Below are positions 8,087 through 19,672 of a stretch of DNA of 64,000 bases, piece after piece. This stretch comes from Deltaproteobacteria bacterium HGW-Deltaproteobacteria-8 (GTDB taxonomy: Bacteria > Desulfobacterota > Desulfovibrionia > Desulfovibrionales > Desulfovibrionaceae). A program made the position numbers and the translations under genes. The stretch is taken from contig PHAR01000001.1 in the NCBI GenBank assembly GCA_002840405.1, positions 200,384 through 264,383 on the forward strand, given 5' to 3'. Each line of letters opens with the position of its first letter. The first letter of the stretch is position 1. The notes beneath the pieces were generated by a model. That model was not told the origin of the DNA. It ran no database searches and saw only the letters and a list, made by a program, of their open reading frames with translations.

Positions 8087-9238
8087 TCAAGCTGGATGCA
8101 GCGAAGAAGCGCCGGACGGAGCCTCTGCGACGGCTTCACCAACCCCGGCGCGCGACCAGTCCTGAGGTACGGCCCGGCCGCGCGGCACGGATTCCAGGTC
8201 CAGCCCATGACCATACCCGCCGCACAGTGCCTGCCACCCGGCATGGGCTATCATGGCCGCGTTGTCCGTGCACAAGCCCAGGCTTGGCAGCCGCAACTCC
8301 AGCCCTCGGCCCTTGGCCACGCGGGTCATGGCCTGGCGCACGAAACTGTTGGCCGCCACGCCTCCCGCCACCACCAGGCCGCGCAAGCCCGGCTCGCGGT
8401 CCAGGGCGCGCTCGACCTTGATGCGCAGGGTCTCGGCCACAGCCCAGTTGAAGGACGCCGCAACCAGGGCCAGCTCTTCCGGGTGCGCGGTCAAGGCCAG
8501 GGCTCCGCGCCCGCGCAGCTCGTCGGCCGAAGGCATCACCTTCAGCGCCAGGTGCGGACGCTTGCCAAGTTCCTCGGCCACGGCGGTCTTGAGCCCGCTG
8601 AAGCTGAAGTCCAGGTTGTCGTTGGAAATGTATGCGCGCGGAAACAAATGCGTGTCCGGCTCCGCGCCCTGGGCCAGCTCGTCCAGGTAGCGCCCGCCTG
8701 GGTACGGCAGGTTGAGCAGCTTGGCCACCTTGTCAAAGGCCTCGCCCGCCGCGTCGTCCAGGGTGCGGCTGAGCAGCCGGAACTCCGTGGGGCCATTCGG
8801 GCGCCCTGCCATATGATAGAGGTGCGTGTGCCCACCGGACACCAACAGGCCCAGGGCCGGGTAGCGGATCTCGGACTCAAGCCCGGGAGCGAGCAGGTGC
8901 GCGTGCAGGTGGTTCACGCCGATGAGCCGCGCGCCGGTGCCCAGGCACAGGCCCTTGGCAAAGGAGAGCCCCACCAGCAGCGCGCCGAGCAGACCCGGCC
9001 CGCGGGCCACGGCCACGGCGTCGACATCGCCGAGGGTGACCCCGGCCTTGGCCAAAAGCTGGGGCAAAAGCAGGGGCAGCATGCGCAGGTGCTCGCGCGA
9101 GGCTATCTCCGGCACCACGCCGCCGAACACGGCGTGCATGTCGGTCTGCGAGGCCAAGACCTCGGACAAAAGCGCGCCGTCTCGCACCAGGGCGACCCCG
9201 GTCTCGTCGCAAGAGGTCTCGACACCCAGCACAAGCAT
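8087..9238 (-). CDS. tsaD: tRNA N6-adenosine threonylcarbamoyltransferase TsaD
   Basis: TsaD transfers threonylcarbamoyl onto A37 of tRNAs that read ANN codons. The 383-residue protein has the ASKHA-fold opening GVETSCDETG and the metal site NHLHAH (His110 and His114). A conserved GGHTHL stretch and a late CTDNAAMIA segment, with the third metal ligand Asp, follow. It is slightly longer than the usual 340 residues because of a C-terminal tail. It starts at ATG 9238, 8 bases after fbp, so the two are probably co-transcribed. Confidence 0.95.
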   Translation of the reverse strand: MLVLGVETSCDETGVALVRDGALLSEVLASQTDMHAVFGGVVPEIASREHLRMLPLLLPQLLAKAGVTLGDVDAVAVARGPGLLGALLVGLSFAKGLCLGTGARLIGVNHLHAHLLAPGLESEIRYPALGLLVSGGHTHLYHMAGRPNGPTEFRLLSRTLDDAAGEAFDKVAKLLNLPYPGGRYLDELAQGAEPDTHLFPRAYISNDNLDFSFSGLKTAVAEELGKRPHLALKVMPSADELRGRGALALTAHPEELALVAASFNWAVAETLRIKVERALDREPGLRGLVVAGGVAANSFVRQAMTRVAKGRGLELRLPSLGLCTDNAAMIAHAGWQALCGGYGHGLDLESVPRGRAVPQDWSRAGVGEAVAEAPSGASSLHPA

Positions 9239-9246
9239 GGTCAGGG

Positions 9247-10275
9247 TTACTCCTGCGGAGCCTGGGCGGCCTTGCCGTAAATCTCCAGCACCTGCTCCAC
9301 GTCGTTCTTGGAACCCACGAACAGGGGCACGCGCTGGTGCAGGTTGTCCGGGGTGATGTCCAGGATGCGGCGCTGCCCGTCGATGGCCATGCCGCCAGCC
9401 TGCTCAACGATGAACGCCATGGGCGCGGCCTCGCACATGAGCCGCAGCTTGCCGCCGGGCTTGGTCGGGTCGCGGTTGTCGGCCGGGTACATGAAGATGC
9501 CGCCATAGATCAGGTTGCGGTGGAAGTCGCTCACAAGCGAACCGATGTAACGCAGGCTGTAGGGCTTGCGGCGCGGCACCCCAGCAGCCTTGAAGTACGC
9601 CAGGATGTCCAGGGTGGGCTTGTCCCAGTAGTGGTAGTAGCCTTCGTTCACCGAGTAGATCTTGCCCTGCTCCGGAATGCGGATGTTCGGATGCGAGAGC
9701 AGGAATTCGCCCACGCTGGGGTCGAGCGTGAAGCCGTTTACCCCGTCACCGGTGGTGTAGACCATCATGGTCGAGGACCCGTAGATGATGTACCCTGCGG
9801 CCACCTGCTCCGAGCCCTTCTGCAGGATGTCCGTGCTCATCAGCTGTGAATCGCTGGGGCTCTTGCGGCGGTAGATGGAGAAGATGGTGCCGATGCTGAC
9901 GTTGGCGTCGATATTCGAGGAACCGTCCAGGGGGTCGAAAATGACGAAGTAGTCGCCCGTGGGCAGGCCGTCGGGGATCTCGATGATGTCGGCGTTCTCC
10001 TCGGAGGCCATGGCGCACAGCGCGCCGCAGCGCGACAGGCGGTGGATGAGCACGCGGTTGGCGAACTCGTCGAGCTTCTTGACCTCCTCGCCCTGGACGT
10101 TGATCTCGCCGGTGAAGCCGAGAACGTCCACGAGGCCGGCCTTGCTGACCTCGCGGGTGATGATCTTGGCCGAGAGGATGAGCTCGTTGAACAGCCGGGT
10201 GAAACGGCCTGTGGCCATGGGCACATGCTTCTGGTGCAGGAGCAGGTGCTCGGTGACGGTGATCTGCTGGGACAC
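9247..10275 (-). CDS. fbp: Fructose-1,6-bisphosphatase class I
   Basis: This enzyme hydrolyses fructose 1,6-bisphosphate to fructose 6-phosphate in gluconeogenesis. The 342-residue protein carries the class I metal/phosphate signature [11 protein letters not shown] (113-123) and the MASEEN acidic motif (89-94). Start is GTG at 10275, with GGAGGA seven bases upstream. It sits between a lipoprotein gene and tsaD on the same strand. Gluconeogenic demand fits an organism living on lactate, pyruvate or C2 compounds. Confidence 0.95.
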   Translation of the reverse strand: MSQQITVTEHLLLHQKHVPMATGRFTRLFNELILSAKIITREVSKAGLVDVLGFTGEINVQGEEVKKLDEFANRVLIHRLSRCGALCAMASEENADIIEIPDGLPTGDYFVIFDPLDGSSNIDANVSIGTIFSIYRRKSPSDSQLMSTDILQKGSEQVAAGYIIYGSSTMMVYTTGDGVNGFTLDPSVGEFLLSHPNIRIPEQGKIYSVNEGYYHYWDKPTLDILAYFKAAGVPRRKPYSLRYIGSLVSDFHRNLIYGGIFMYPADNRDPTKPGGKLRLMCEAAPMAFIVEQAGGMAIDGQRRILDITPDNLHQRVPLFVGSKNDVEQVLEIYGKAAQAPQE

Positions 10276-10320
10276 TTATCATTCCTCCGCGTTTCGAAGG
10301 TTCAGGCGCGGTGGGGTGCG

Positions 10321-11202
10321 CTATTTGGACGAGCCGAAGAATGGGATCAGCTGCAGTCCCTTGTCCTGGAAGGTGGCGTTGGCGCTCTCAGTGGCGTATA
10401 TGAAGCGGTCGCGGCCGATGTAGCGGGCCAGCCAGGTGAACTGCTTGCCTCCGGACTCGATGGTGCCCTGGCTCTTTTCGAGCAGCACCTTGTCCCAGGT
10501 GATGGCGGTGAGGGCCTCGGCCTCCGGCGGAACGTTGGTGCCGGCCGTCCAGAGCTTATGGGCGTGCGGGTCGACGATGTAGAGTTCTTCAGGCTTGGGG
10601 CAGAAGGTGAACAGCACGCGCGGGTCGAAGCTCACCACGTGCAGGCCCACAAACTCGGTGCCCTCGTAGTTCGGCATGCCGAAATAGACCTCCGGGCCAA
10701 GGGCCGTGTAGTCCACAACGGTCTTGACCAGGGTCTCGCGCCAGATGGACTCGAAAACCAGGGGCTCGCTGAAGCGCTTCAGGGGCACGGGCGGACGGCG
10801 CTCCAGGATGTCCCCGTTGGCGTCGGCCACGAGCACCCCGTCGATCCAGGAAAAGCGCATCATGAGGTAGTTCATCCAGGCGTCGTTGGGGCGGAAGTCC
10901 TGGCTGGTGACGTAGCGCATGAGCTCCGTGACCTTGGCATCCACGGGCGAGAACAGCAGGGCCAGCTTCTCCTGGTTGGGATTCTCCCAGCTGTACCGGT
11001 TCACATCGATTTTCGGGGTCGGATTGATGTAGTCGCGGGTGCCGCGGACCGTGGTCCTCACGGTGCGCTTGCTATCGTCCCAGCTTGGGCCGATGGCTCC
11101 ACAGGCTGTGAGCGCAAACGATACGGCCAGGACGAGAAGCCGGATGGGCAGTCTGCCGGGCGCCACACGGAGGCCGGCCAAGTCATGGGAGCTATTGGTC
11201 AA
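10321..11202 (-). CDS. Uncharacterised lipoprotein, possibly Cache/PAS-like fold
   Basis: A predicted 293-residue lipoprotein whose signal segment ends in a lipobox (LTAC). The mature part contains stretches such as DANGDILERR and FIYATES that recall the alpha/beta sheets of Cache or PAS domains, but I cannot assign a family. I chose TTG at 11202 as start because AGAGG lies six bases upstream; no ATG gives a plausible signal peptide. It follows the TPR gene by 13 bases and precedes fbp by 45. The job is unknown; an envelope role is inferred from the lipobox. Confidence 0.65.
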   Translation of the reverse strand: MTNSSHDLAGLRVAPGRLPIRLLVLAVSFALTACGAIGPSWDDSKRTVRTTVRGTRDYINPTPKIDVNRYSWENPNQEKLALLFSPVDAKVTELMRYVTSQDFRPNDAWMNYLMMRFSWIDGVLVADANGDILERRPPVPLKRFSEPLVFESIWRETLVKTVVDYTALGPEVYFGMPNYEGTEFVGLHVVSFDPRVLFTFCPKPEELYIVDPHAHKLWTAGTNVPPEAEALTAITWDKVLLEKSQGTIESGGKQFTWLARYIGRDRFIYATESANATFQDKGLQLIPFFGSSK

Positions 11203-11215
11203 TGGGAACCTCTGG

Positions 11216-12058
11216 TCATTTGGTTCTGGCTTGGACCCGAGACTCAAGGCGGGAGGCCAGGGCCTCAAGAGTGCTCATGAGCCGGTTCTTGGCGTGCTTG
11301 CCGAAGGGGTCTTCCAAGGATTCGTGCCTGGCGGGGCTCACCGGCTCCGGGGCCTTGGCCAAGCCGTCCTCCAGGGTGCGGATGCGCGTGGAGAGGTCGG
11401 TCTTCTCACGCTCGTCCTGGGCACGGCCCCAGAGATCACGGTAGATGCCCAGCGCGCCGCTGTAGTCGCCCTGGGAAGCCAGGAGCTCGGCCATGGTGCG
11501 GGTGCGGAAGCTGCCAGCGTCCGGGGACGGGCCTTCGTATGCGGATTCGCCAGCGGGGGGCTCGGGCCGGACCTCGTCCAGGGGCGGCAGCGGGAGCTCC
11601 GGTGTGGACTGGGGCTTGGGCTTGCGCGCCTGGGTTTGCAGCGGCCCGATGAGGCGGTCGGAAAGGGAGTTCAAGCCCTCGATGACGACATCCGTCCATT
11701 TGACGGGCTTGCCGGTGAAATGCGAGGCCACGAGCATGAGGAATACGGCGAAGTCGCGGTCGTGCTCGGCCTTTTGCTGCGCCCAGAGGGACCAGAAGGC
11801 CGGATACCGCTCCAGGGGCTTGATCACTGCGGAGAGCTGGTCCCGGGCCTCGTCCACGCGCTCCAGCTTGGTCAGCACCTGGATGAGCAGCAGGCGCGCC
11901 TCTATGGCGTCCGGGTGCCGGTCCAGGCCCTGGCGCAGCGTCTTGGCGGCGTCTTCGAGCTGTCCGAATTCAACGAAAAGCTTGGCCAGCGGAAAGAAGA
12001 TCCGCGAGCCCGGCTCCAAGGCCAGAACTTCCTGGTACCATTCAATCTTTCTTCTCAT
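11216..12058 (-). CDS. Tetratricopeptide-repeat protein
   Basis: A 280-residue protein with TPR hairpins at both ends: roughly residues 8-90, with RQGLDRHPDAIEARLLL and ALxLxP patterns, and 195-225, ELLASQGDYSGALGIYRDL. They are separated by a Pro-rich linker around 145-180. No signal peptide is present, so it is probably cytoplasmic or peripheral. Its start overlaps the 3' end of ftsB by 17 bases, which implies translational coupling. A scaffold role near the divisome is possible but unproven. Confidence 0.75.
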   Translation of the reverse strand: MRRKIEWYQEVLALEPGSRIFFPLAKLFVEFGQLEDAAKTLRQGLDRHPDAIEARLLLIQVLTKLERVDEARDQLSAVIKPLERYPAFWSLWAQQKAEHDRDFAVFLMLVASHFTGKPVKWTDVVIEGLNSLSDRLIGPLQTQARKPKPQSTPELPLPPLDEVRPEPPAGESAYEGPSPDAGSFRTRTMAELLASQGDYSGALGIYRDLWGRAQDEREKTDLSTRIRTLEDGLAKAPEPVSPARHESLEDPFGKHAKNRLMSTLEALASRLESRVQARTK

Positions 12059-12362
12059 CGCCTTCGGCCCCCTGGGGTACGTCGACCTTTCCGGAGAAGA
12101 TGTAGAGCACCTCGTTTTCCTTCACGTAGTTCATGCGCTCGCGGATGATCATCTCCTGGTAGCTGCGGTCATTCTTGAGCCTGCGGATCTCCCGGCTGAG
12201 TTCCAGACTGCGGGCGTCCACGTCCTGCAATTGATTTTGCAGCTTCACGGAATGCTTGCGCATGTTCATGTAGGCAAAGAGTCCATGCTCTGTCCAGAAT
12301 AGCCGGAACAGCAGGACCACATTCACGAAGATCAGTATTCCAAGCAGGATGCGCCGGGCCAT
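12042..12362 (-). CDS. ftsB: FtsB/DivIC-family cell division protein
   Basis: FtsB is a bitopic membrane protein that joins FtsL and FtsQ and activates septal peptidoglycan synthesis. This 106-residue protein has one N-terminal transmembrane helix (about 5-22), then a coiled coil (about 30-70), and the family signature INERMNYVKENEVLYIF-like at its end, with a charged tail. It overlaps the TPR gene downstream by 17 bases. Size and architecture match the family well. Confidence 0.85.
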   Translation of the reverse strand: MARRILLGILIFVNVVLLFRLFWTEHGLFAYMNMRKHSVKLQNQLQDVDARSLELSREIRRLKNDRSYQEMIIRERMNYVKENEVLYIFSGKVDVPQGAEGDEKKD

Positions 12363-12371
12363 CAGCGCTCC

Positions 12372-12647
12372 TCACTGCAAACGCAGCGATCCGAACCGTC
12401 CCGGGCGGATCTGTGCCAGCGGCCCGCGCAGTTCCTCAAGGAAATTGGAGGTTGCAGTCTCAACGCGTTCCACGTCGTCTTCATTGAGGGCCACGGTGTC
12501 GATCTTTTGCAAAAAATCCTTGAGCACGGAGAACTCCTCCAGCAGGCTCTTGCCGAGCTCGATCTTCTCAAGCTCAGGCTCAAGCTCCAGGATGGTCTGC
12601 AGGCAGTTGGATATGCGTGCCAGATGGCCGCTGGACGCCTTTCTCAT
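12372..12647 (-). CDS. Uncharacterised 91-aa helical protein
   Basis: A short, almost entirely alpha-helical acidic protein, for example ELEPELEKIELGKSLLEEF. I cannot assign it to a family. It has no signal peptide or cysteine motif. It starts at ATG 12647 with a GGAGA ribosome site and ends 9 bases before ftsB. The clean ribosome site and operon position argue for a real gene; a partner role in division is speculation from its neighbour. Confidence 0.65.
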   Translation of the reverse strand: MRKASSGHLARISNCLQTILELEPELEKIELGKSLLEEFSVLKDFLQKIDTVALNEDDVERVETATSNFLEELRGPLAQIRPGRFGSLRLQ

Positions 12648-12689
12648 TTCATTCTCCGTAAATATCTCTAACCCTGCGTGAGCGCTTGG

Positions 12690-13250
12690 TCATTCAAGTT
12701 GTAACCAATTTTTGTAGAAATTGTACAGATAATTCCCGCCTGAAAAAACAGTAAGCCCAAGAGCCACATACAGCAGGATCATGCCGATCGGGTGCGGGTC
12801 GAACCCGAAGACCGGGTAATGCGCCAGAAGCGGAACAAGGGCCAGGGTCTGGCTGATGGTCTTGAGTTTTCCGAGCGAATCCGCAGCGATGACCACGCCC
12901 CTGTCCGCCGCCACGCCGCGCATGCCAGTGACGGCGAGCTCACGGCAGATGATGACCACGACAATCCAGGCCGGCACCCAGGAGAGCTCCACCAGCATGA
13001 TCAAGGACGAGCCGATGAGCAGCTTGTCCGCCAGGGGGTCCAGGAACTTGCCCAGATTGGTGATCAGGTTCTGGCGCCGGGCCACATACCCGTCGGCCAT
13101 GTCCGTGAGCGAGGCCAAAACAAAGACGCCCGAGGCCAGATAGGCCGAAAGCACGGTCTGGTGGCTGTGCTCTATGGAGAGCAGCACCACGATGACCGGC
13201 ACCGCGAACACGCGCGCGATGGTCAGCATGTTGGCCAGGTTCAGATTCAC
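12690..13250 (-). CDS. pgsA: CDP-diacylglycerol-glycerol-3-phosphate 3-phosphatidyltransferase
   Basis: PgsA makes phosphatidylglycerol phosphate, the first committed step to phosphatidylglycerol and cardiolipin. The 186-residue membrane protein carries the CDP-alcohol phosphatidyltransferase motif as DMADGYVAR...G...DPLADK, beginning near residue 50, and several hydrophobic helices. Start is GTG at 13250 with GGGAG upstream. It lies between mrp and the 91-aa gene. A second family member occurs at 43599-44189; this copy is closer to the PgsA pattern I know. Confidence 0.9.
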   Translation of the reverse strand: MNLNLANMLTIARVFAVPVIVVLLSIEHSHQTVLSAYLASGVFVLASLTDMADGYVARRQNLITNLGKFLDPLADKLLIGSSLIMLVELSWVPAWIVVVIICRELAVTGMRGVAADRGVVIAADSLGKLKTISQTLALVPLLAHYPVFGFDPHPIGMILLYVALGLTVFSGGNYLYNFYKNWLQLE

Positions 13251-13271
13251 GTCGCCCTACTCCCAATGTTC

Positions 13272-14156
13272 CTAGCGGTGCACGGTGGATGCGGCTTCGA
13301 GGCTCGTCTGCGCGGCGTTCGCCACGCGGTCGCCCAAGGCCAGCAGGGCCTCCTTGGCCGGGCTGTCGGCGTCGAGCAGGACCACGGGCGTGCCCAGATC
13401 CCCGGCCACCACGGAGGCGGGGTCAAGCGGAATGGCGCCCAGAAACTCCAGGCCGTACTGCTCGGCCAGGGTCTTGCCGCCGCCCTTCTTGAACAGGTCG
13501 ATGGACTTGCCGCAATGCGGGCAGGCCAGCCCGCTCATGTTCTCCACCACGCCCAGGATGTTGGCCTGGGCGTACTGCAGGAAATTGATGGCCTTGCGCA
13601 CATCGGCCAGGGAGACCTCCTGGGGGGTGGTGACCACCACGGCCAAGGCCTCGGGGATGAGCTTCAGCACGGTCATGGGCTCGTCGCCGGTGCCCGGGGG
13701 CGAGTCCACCACCAGAAAGTCCAGCTCGCCCCACTGCACATCGGAGATGAACTGGCGGATGGCCGAAGTCTTCATCGGCCCGCGCCAGAGAACGGCCTGG
13801 TCCGGGTCGAGCAGGAGCGACTCCATGGACACCACGTGCAGGTTCTCGCTGTAGCGCTTGGGCAGGATCTGGCTGTCCTTGGTGGTCTCCAGCTGCCCGG
13901 TGAGGCCAAGCAGGCGCGGCACGCTGGGACCGTGAATGTCCACGTCCATGAGCCCGACCTTGAAGCCTCTCTTGGCCAGGGCCGCGGCGATATTGACGGA
14001 GATGGAGCTCTTGCCCACCCCGCCCTTGCCGCTCATGACGAAAAGCTTGTAGCGGATGCGCTCCAGCGCCTTGATGATGCGCTGGTCCTGCAGGGCGATC
14101 TTGCCGCTGCTCAGACTGGAGGAAGGTGAACAGGAACCACCGCTGCAAGAACTCAC
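13272..14156 (-). CDS. mrp: Mrp/NBP35-family Fe-S cluster carrier ATPase
   Basis: Mrp-type P-loop ATPases bind and deliver iron-sulfur clusters to apoproteins. The 294-residue protein has a Cys/Ser-rich N-terminus (SSCSGGSCS), the deviant Walker A GKGGVGKSS (43-51) and a C-terminal CPHC pair that bridges a cluster in the dimer. I chose GTG at 14156 because GGAG lies seven bases upstream; a second GTG two codons earlier is too close to it. It follows pcm by 100 bases. Fe-S delivery suits an anaerobe rich in Fe-S enzymes. Confidence 0.92.
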   Translation of the reverse strand: MSSCSGGSCSPSSSLSSGKIALQDQRIIKALERIRYKLFVMSGKGGVGKSSISVNIAAALAKRGFKVGLMDVDIHGPSVPRLLGLTGQLETTKDSQILPKRYSENLHVVSMESLLLDPDQAVLWRGPMKTSAIRQFISDVQWGELDFLVVDSPPGTGDEPMTVLKLIPEALAVVVTTPQEVSLADVRKAINFLQYAQANILGVVENMSGLACPHCGKSIDLFKKGGGKTLAEQYGLEFLGAIPLDPASVVAGDLGTPVVLLDADSPAKEALLALGDRVANAAQTSLEAASTVHR

Positions 14157-14256
14157 GAGCACGCTCCAAAGGTGAGGTTTCGGCTCTTTGAGCCGGTCAA
14201 GGAGATAACTATGTCTGATTTCGCGGCGCGTGTAAATCGCCGAGAGGCCGGAACGC

Positions 14257-14901
14257 TCACCAGCCGTGGGCGCCCACAAGATCCACGAACTGCACCCCGC
14301 CATAGTCCTTGCGCAACACCTGCCCGTCTTTCTTCTCGACGAGGATCAGGCTCTGGAGCCTGCGACCAGGACCAACGGGCATGACCAGCCGCCCGCCCTC
14401 GGCCAGCTGGTCCACAAGGGGCTGGGGCACTTCCGGCCCGCCGGCGGTGACCAGGATGCGGTCAAAGGGCGCGATGGACGGCCAGCCCAGGGTGCCGTCG
14501 TCGAGCTTCACATGCACGTTGAACAGGCCCATGGACCGGAGCCTGTTGCGCGCGATCTCGCAGAGCTTCGGCAGGCGCTCGATGGTGTGCACGTCCGCTC
14601 CGAGCTTGGCCAGCACCGCAGCCTGGTAGCCGGAGCCGGTGCCGATCTCCAGCACCTTCATGCCCGGCTCCACTTTGAGCAGTTCGCTCATAAGCGCCAC
14701 GATGTAAGGCTGGGAGATGGTCTGCCCCTCGCCAATGGGCAGGGGGTTGTCCATGTAGGCCTGCTTGGCCATGGCCTCCTCGACGAAGAGATGCCGGGGC
14801 AGCTCGCGCATGACGGCGAGCAGACGCGGTTCCGTGATGCCGCGCGCGACGATCTGCTCGTCCACCATGCGCTCACGCATTCTTCGTGGATCAACACGCA
14901 T
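14257..14901 (-). CDS. pcm: Protein-L-isoaspartate O-methyltransferase
   Basis: Pcm methylates damaged isoaspartyl residues so that they can revert to aspartate. The 214-residue protein has the PCMT-specific [11 protein letters not shown] segment and AdoMet motif [15 protein letters not shown]. Start is ATG at 14901 (MRVDPRR) with GGGAGA upstream; the in-frame extension to 14955 lacks a good site. It is the first gene of the long minus-strand run and is divergent from the CBS gene. Confidence 0.94.
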   Translation of the reverse strand: MRVDPRRMRERMVDEQIVARGITEPRLLAVMRELPRHLFVEEAMAKQAYMDNPLPIGEGQTISQPYIVALMSELLKVEPGMKVLEIGTGSGYQAAVLAKLGADVHTIERLPKLCEIARNRLRSMGLFNVHVKLDDGTLGWPSIAPFDRILVTAGGPEVPQPLVDQLAEGGRLVMPVGPGRRLQSLILVEKKDGQVLRKDYGGVQFVDLVGAHGW

Positions 14902-14995
14902 AAAGCCTTCTCCCTTAAGCGGCATCGTTCTTGTTTGTGCACTGGTGCTGACCATTTTTCCCTGGTCAAGTCAACACGCAGTTGCGCCAGCGCCC

Positions 14996-15024
14996 TTGAC
15001 AGGACGGGGGTTTCCTGAAAAAAT
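14996..15024 (+). promoter_or_regulatory. candidate sigma-70 promoter for the CBS-domain gene
   Basis: A perfect TTGACA (14996-15001) is followed after 17 bases by AAAAAT (15019-15024), a weak -10. It lies in the divergent pcm/CBS gap, about 55 bases before the CBS start. The -35 is strong but the -10 is poor. Confidence 0.4.
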
Positions 15025-15078
15025 TCTCATTTGGTGCTAAACGGTATTGCCGGAGCATGCCAACATGGAGGAGTCCAC

Positions 15079-15525
15079 ATGTTCAAGATCAGCGAACTTA
15101 TGACCAGTCCGGTCTACTCCCTGCGGGAGACGGACACCCTCCAGAGCGCCCGGGTGCTCATGGACCAGAAACGGATCCGCCACGTCCCCATCACCACGGG
15201 CAACAACATTTTCAGAGGGCTCATCACCAACCGCGACGTGCTGGCCAACACCATCTCGCACTTGGCCGACATCGACCAGGCCACCCAGAATGAGATCGAT
15301 GCGGGCATCCCCCTGCAGGAGATCATGCGCACCGACGTCCGCACCGTTTCCTCTCAGGACTCCGTGAAGGACGCTGCCAACATCCTCTACAACAACAAAT
15401 ACGGCTGCCTGCCGGTGGTGGACGACGGCAAGCTCGTGGGCATCGTCACCGAGGCCGACTTCCTTCAGCTCACCATACAGCTCCTGGAAGCCATGGATCA
15501 GGCAAGCGCTGCCGCCAAATCCTGA
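15079..15525 (+). CDS. Two-CBS-domain protein
   Basis: A 148-residue stand-alone pair of CBS domains, modules that usually sense adenine nucleotides or AdoMet. The first spans about residues 5-60 (MTSPVYSLRETDTLQSA...VLITNRDV-like) and the second about 80-140 (IMRTDVRTVSSQDSV...LVGIVTEADFL). No catalytic domain is fused, so it probably acts through a partner. ATG 15079 is preceded by GGAGGA eight bases upstream, which excludes the earlier in-frame ATG at 15031. The M23 peptidase follows 58 bases downstream. Confidence 0.9.
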   Translation: MFKISELMTSPVYSLRETDTLQSARVLMDQKRIRHVPITTGNNIFRGLITNRDVLANTISHLADIDQATQNEIDAGIPLQEIMRTDVRTVSSQDSVKDAANILYNNKYGCLPVVDDGKLVGIVTEADFLQLTIQLLEAMDQASAAAKS

Positions 15526-15583
15526 CACAATTCATTCCCACCAGGACGGCATTGCCCGTCCCCGCCAGCGAGGATTTCGCCAC

Positions 15584-16912
15584 ATGGACAAGAAAGGTTC
15601 CGGTACTTTCGTGCGCAATGCGCTTATTCTGCTGATTCTTGTCGCCATCGGCCTGGGCGTTTTCGCCTTTATCCGCGACGGCAGCCCCCCGACCTTGAGC
15701 CTCACCCCTGAGAGCAACGTGGCCTCCTTCAACACGGACTTCACCCTGAAGATCACGGCCAAACACATCGGGCTCAAGAGCTTCTCCGCCTCCCTGTCCC
15801 AGGACGGCAAGCGCGTGGACTTTCTGCAGCGCACCTTCACCGACAAGCCCATGGAGCACACCGAGGTCTTCCGCCTCCCGCGCGATGCCGCCTTCAAGGA
15901 AGGCCCGGTGGAGCTGACCGTGGTCGTGCACACGCACTCCCTCTTGTCCTTCATCGGGCGTGGCAAAACCAGCCTGGTGCGCAAGCTGACCTTTGACCTG
16001 ACCCCGCCGCGCATCACCGTGAACCAGGGCGTGCACAACGTGAACCAGGGCGGCTCCGGAGCGGTGAGCTTCACCGTGTCCAAGCCCGTTGCCCGCGTGG
16101 GCATCGCCGTGGGCGAGGACTTCTTCCCGGCCTACCAGCAGAAGAGCGGCGACTACTTCTGCTTCTTCGCCATGCCCTATGACATGCTGCCCTCTGACTT
16201 CAAGCCGCGCATCATCGTACGCGACCTGGCGGGCAACGAGGCCACCCAGACCCTTTACATCTACGCCATCCCCAAGGACTTCAAGTTCGACAAGATCAAT
16301 GTCCCCGACAATTTCCTGAACGACAAGATGCCCCAGTACTCGTCCCAGTATCCTCAGGAGCAGTCGCCGCTGGACATCTACAAGCGCGTGAACAGGGAGC
16401 TGCGCAAGCAGAACGTGGGCGAACTTAGGCGCGTTGGGCTGGACACGGCCAACGTTCCCCTCTGGTCCGGTCCTTTCCTGCGCCTGCCCAACGCCGCCGG
16501 GCGGGCGGGCTTCGGCGACCAGCGCGACTACTTCTATAATGGCATGAAGATCGACAACGAAACGCATCTGGGCGTTGACCTGGCCAGCCTGGCGCACGCA
16601 CCCGTACCCGCAGCCAACGACGGCCACGTGGTCATGGCCGAGTTCTTCGGCATCTACGGCAACTGCGTCATCATCGACCACGGCCTGGGCCTGCAGAGCC
16701 TCTATTCGCACCTGGATTCCTTTGATGTGGCCAAGGGCGCGGACGTGAAAAAGGGCCAGTTCATCGGCAAGACCGGCACCACGGGCCTGGCCGGCGGCGA
16801 CCACCTGCACTTCGGCATCCTCATCAGCGGCGTGCAGGTGAGCCCGGTGGAATGGTGGGACGAGCACTGGATCAAGGACAACGTCCTGAAGCACCTGAAC
16901 AAACAGCAGTAA
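15584..16912 (+). CDS. Membrane-anchored M23 (LytM) peptidase
   Basis: A 442-residue zinc peptidase predicted to cleave peptidoglycan cross-links in the periplasm. It has one N-terminal transmembrane helix (about 12-30), a long beta-rich region (35-300), and a C-terminal M23 domain with the zinc ligands in HLGVD (His328 and Asp332) and HLH (407-409). All M23 ligands are present, so it is probably active rather than an EnvC/NlpD-type activator. It ends at a strong terminator. The substrate is inferred from the family. Confidence 0.9.
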   Translation: MDKKGSGTFVRNALILLILVAIGLGVFAFIRDGSPPTLSLTPESNVASFNTDFTLKITAKHIGLKSFSASLSQDGKRVDFLQRTFTDKPMEHTEVFRLPRDAAFKEGPVELTVVVHTHSLLSFIGRGKTSLVRKLTFDLTPPRITVNQGVHNVNQGGSGAVSFTVSKPVARVGIAVGEDFFPAYQQKSGDYFCFFAMPYDMLPSDFKPRIIVRDLAGNEATQTLYIYAIPKDFKFDKINVPDNFLNDKMPQYSSQYPQEQSPLDIYKRVNRELRKQNVGELRRVGLDTANVPLWSGPFLRLPNAAGRAGFGDQRDYFYNGMKIDNETHLGVDLASLAHAPVPAANDGHVVMAEFFGIYGNCVIIDHGLGLQSLYSHLDSFDVAKGADVKKGQFIGKTGTTGLAGGDHLHFGILISGVQVSPVEWWDEHWIKDNVLKHLNKQQ

Positions 16913-16917
16913 AAGAT

Positions 16918-16945
16918 AAGGCCGGGTAAACCCGGCCTTCTTTTT
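16918..16945 (+). terminator. intrinsic terminator after the M23 peptidase gene
   Basis: Inverted repeat AAGGCCGGGT/ACCCGGCCTT (16918-16927 and 16930-16939) is followed by CTTTTT. It lies 5 bases after the peptidase stop. The stem is perfect over ten pairs. Confidence 0.93.
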
Positions 16946-17010
16946 GGCCCAGCGCAGCGTCATTCCCCTCGCTGGACCAGAGAAGAATCTCGTCAACGTG
17001 AGACAGACGG

Positions 17011-17039
17011 AAAAAGAAAGGCCGGGTTACCCCGGCCTT
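17011..17039 (-). terminator. intrinsic terminator after lon
   Basis: Inverted repeat AAGGCCGGG/CCCGGCCTT (17018-17026 and 17031-17039). On the minus strand it is followed by TTTCTTTTT. It lies 27 bases after the lon stop and is almost the same hairpin as the one at 16918 on the other strand. Confidence 0.9.
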
Positions 17040-17065
17040 CTTCATTTCAAACTGTCTACAACAGC

Positions 17066-19528
<2,463 letters not shown>

Positions 19529-19589
19529 GCTCTGCTCCTTGAAGGCTGCTCCGCCCCGGTTCAGTCCGGGGTTCGCGCCTGTACAGGCC

Positions 19590-19617
19590 AAGATAAGCTC
19601 AGGTGGGGGCAAGTCAA
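19590..19617 (-). promoter_or_regulatory. candidate promoter for lon
   Basis: On the minus strand, TTGACT (complement 19612-19617) and TATCTT (complement 19590-19595) are separated by 16 bases, about 60 bases before the lon ATG. This would let lon be expressed apart from clpX. I saw no clear sigma-32 element. Confidence 0.5.
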
Positions 19618-19672
19618 CGCCTGTCCGGCGTGCGGCGCGCGTCGCTTATGCTCTCTCGCCCTCCTGGTGCGC

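Noticed and set aside
19529-19612. Longer N-terminus of Lon
   Set aside because: The extension contains the candidate promoter hexamers and lacks a ribosome site, while AAGGAG lies before ATG 19528.
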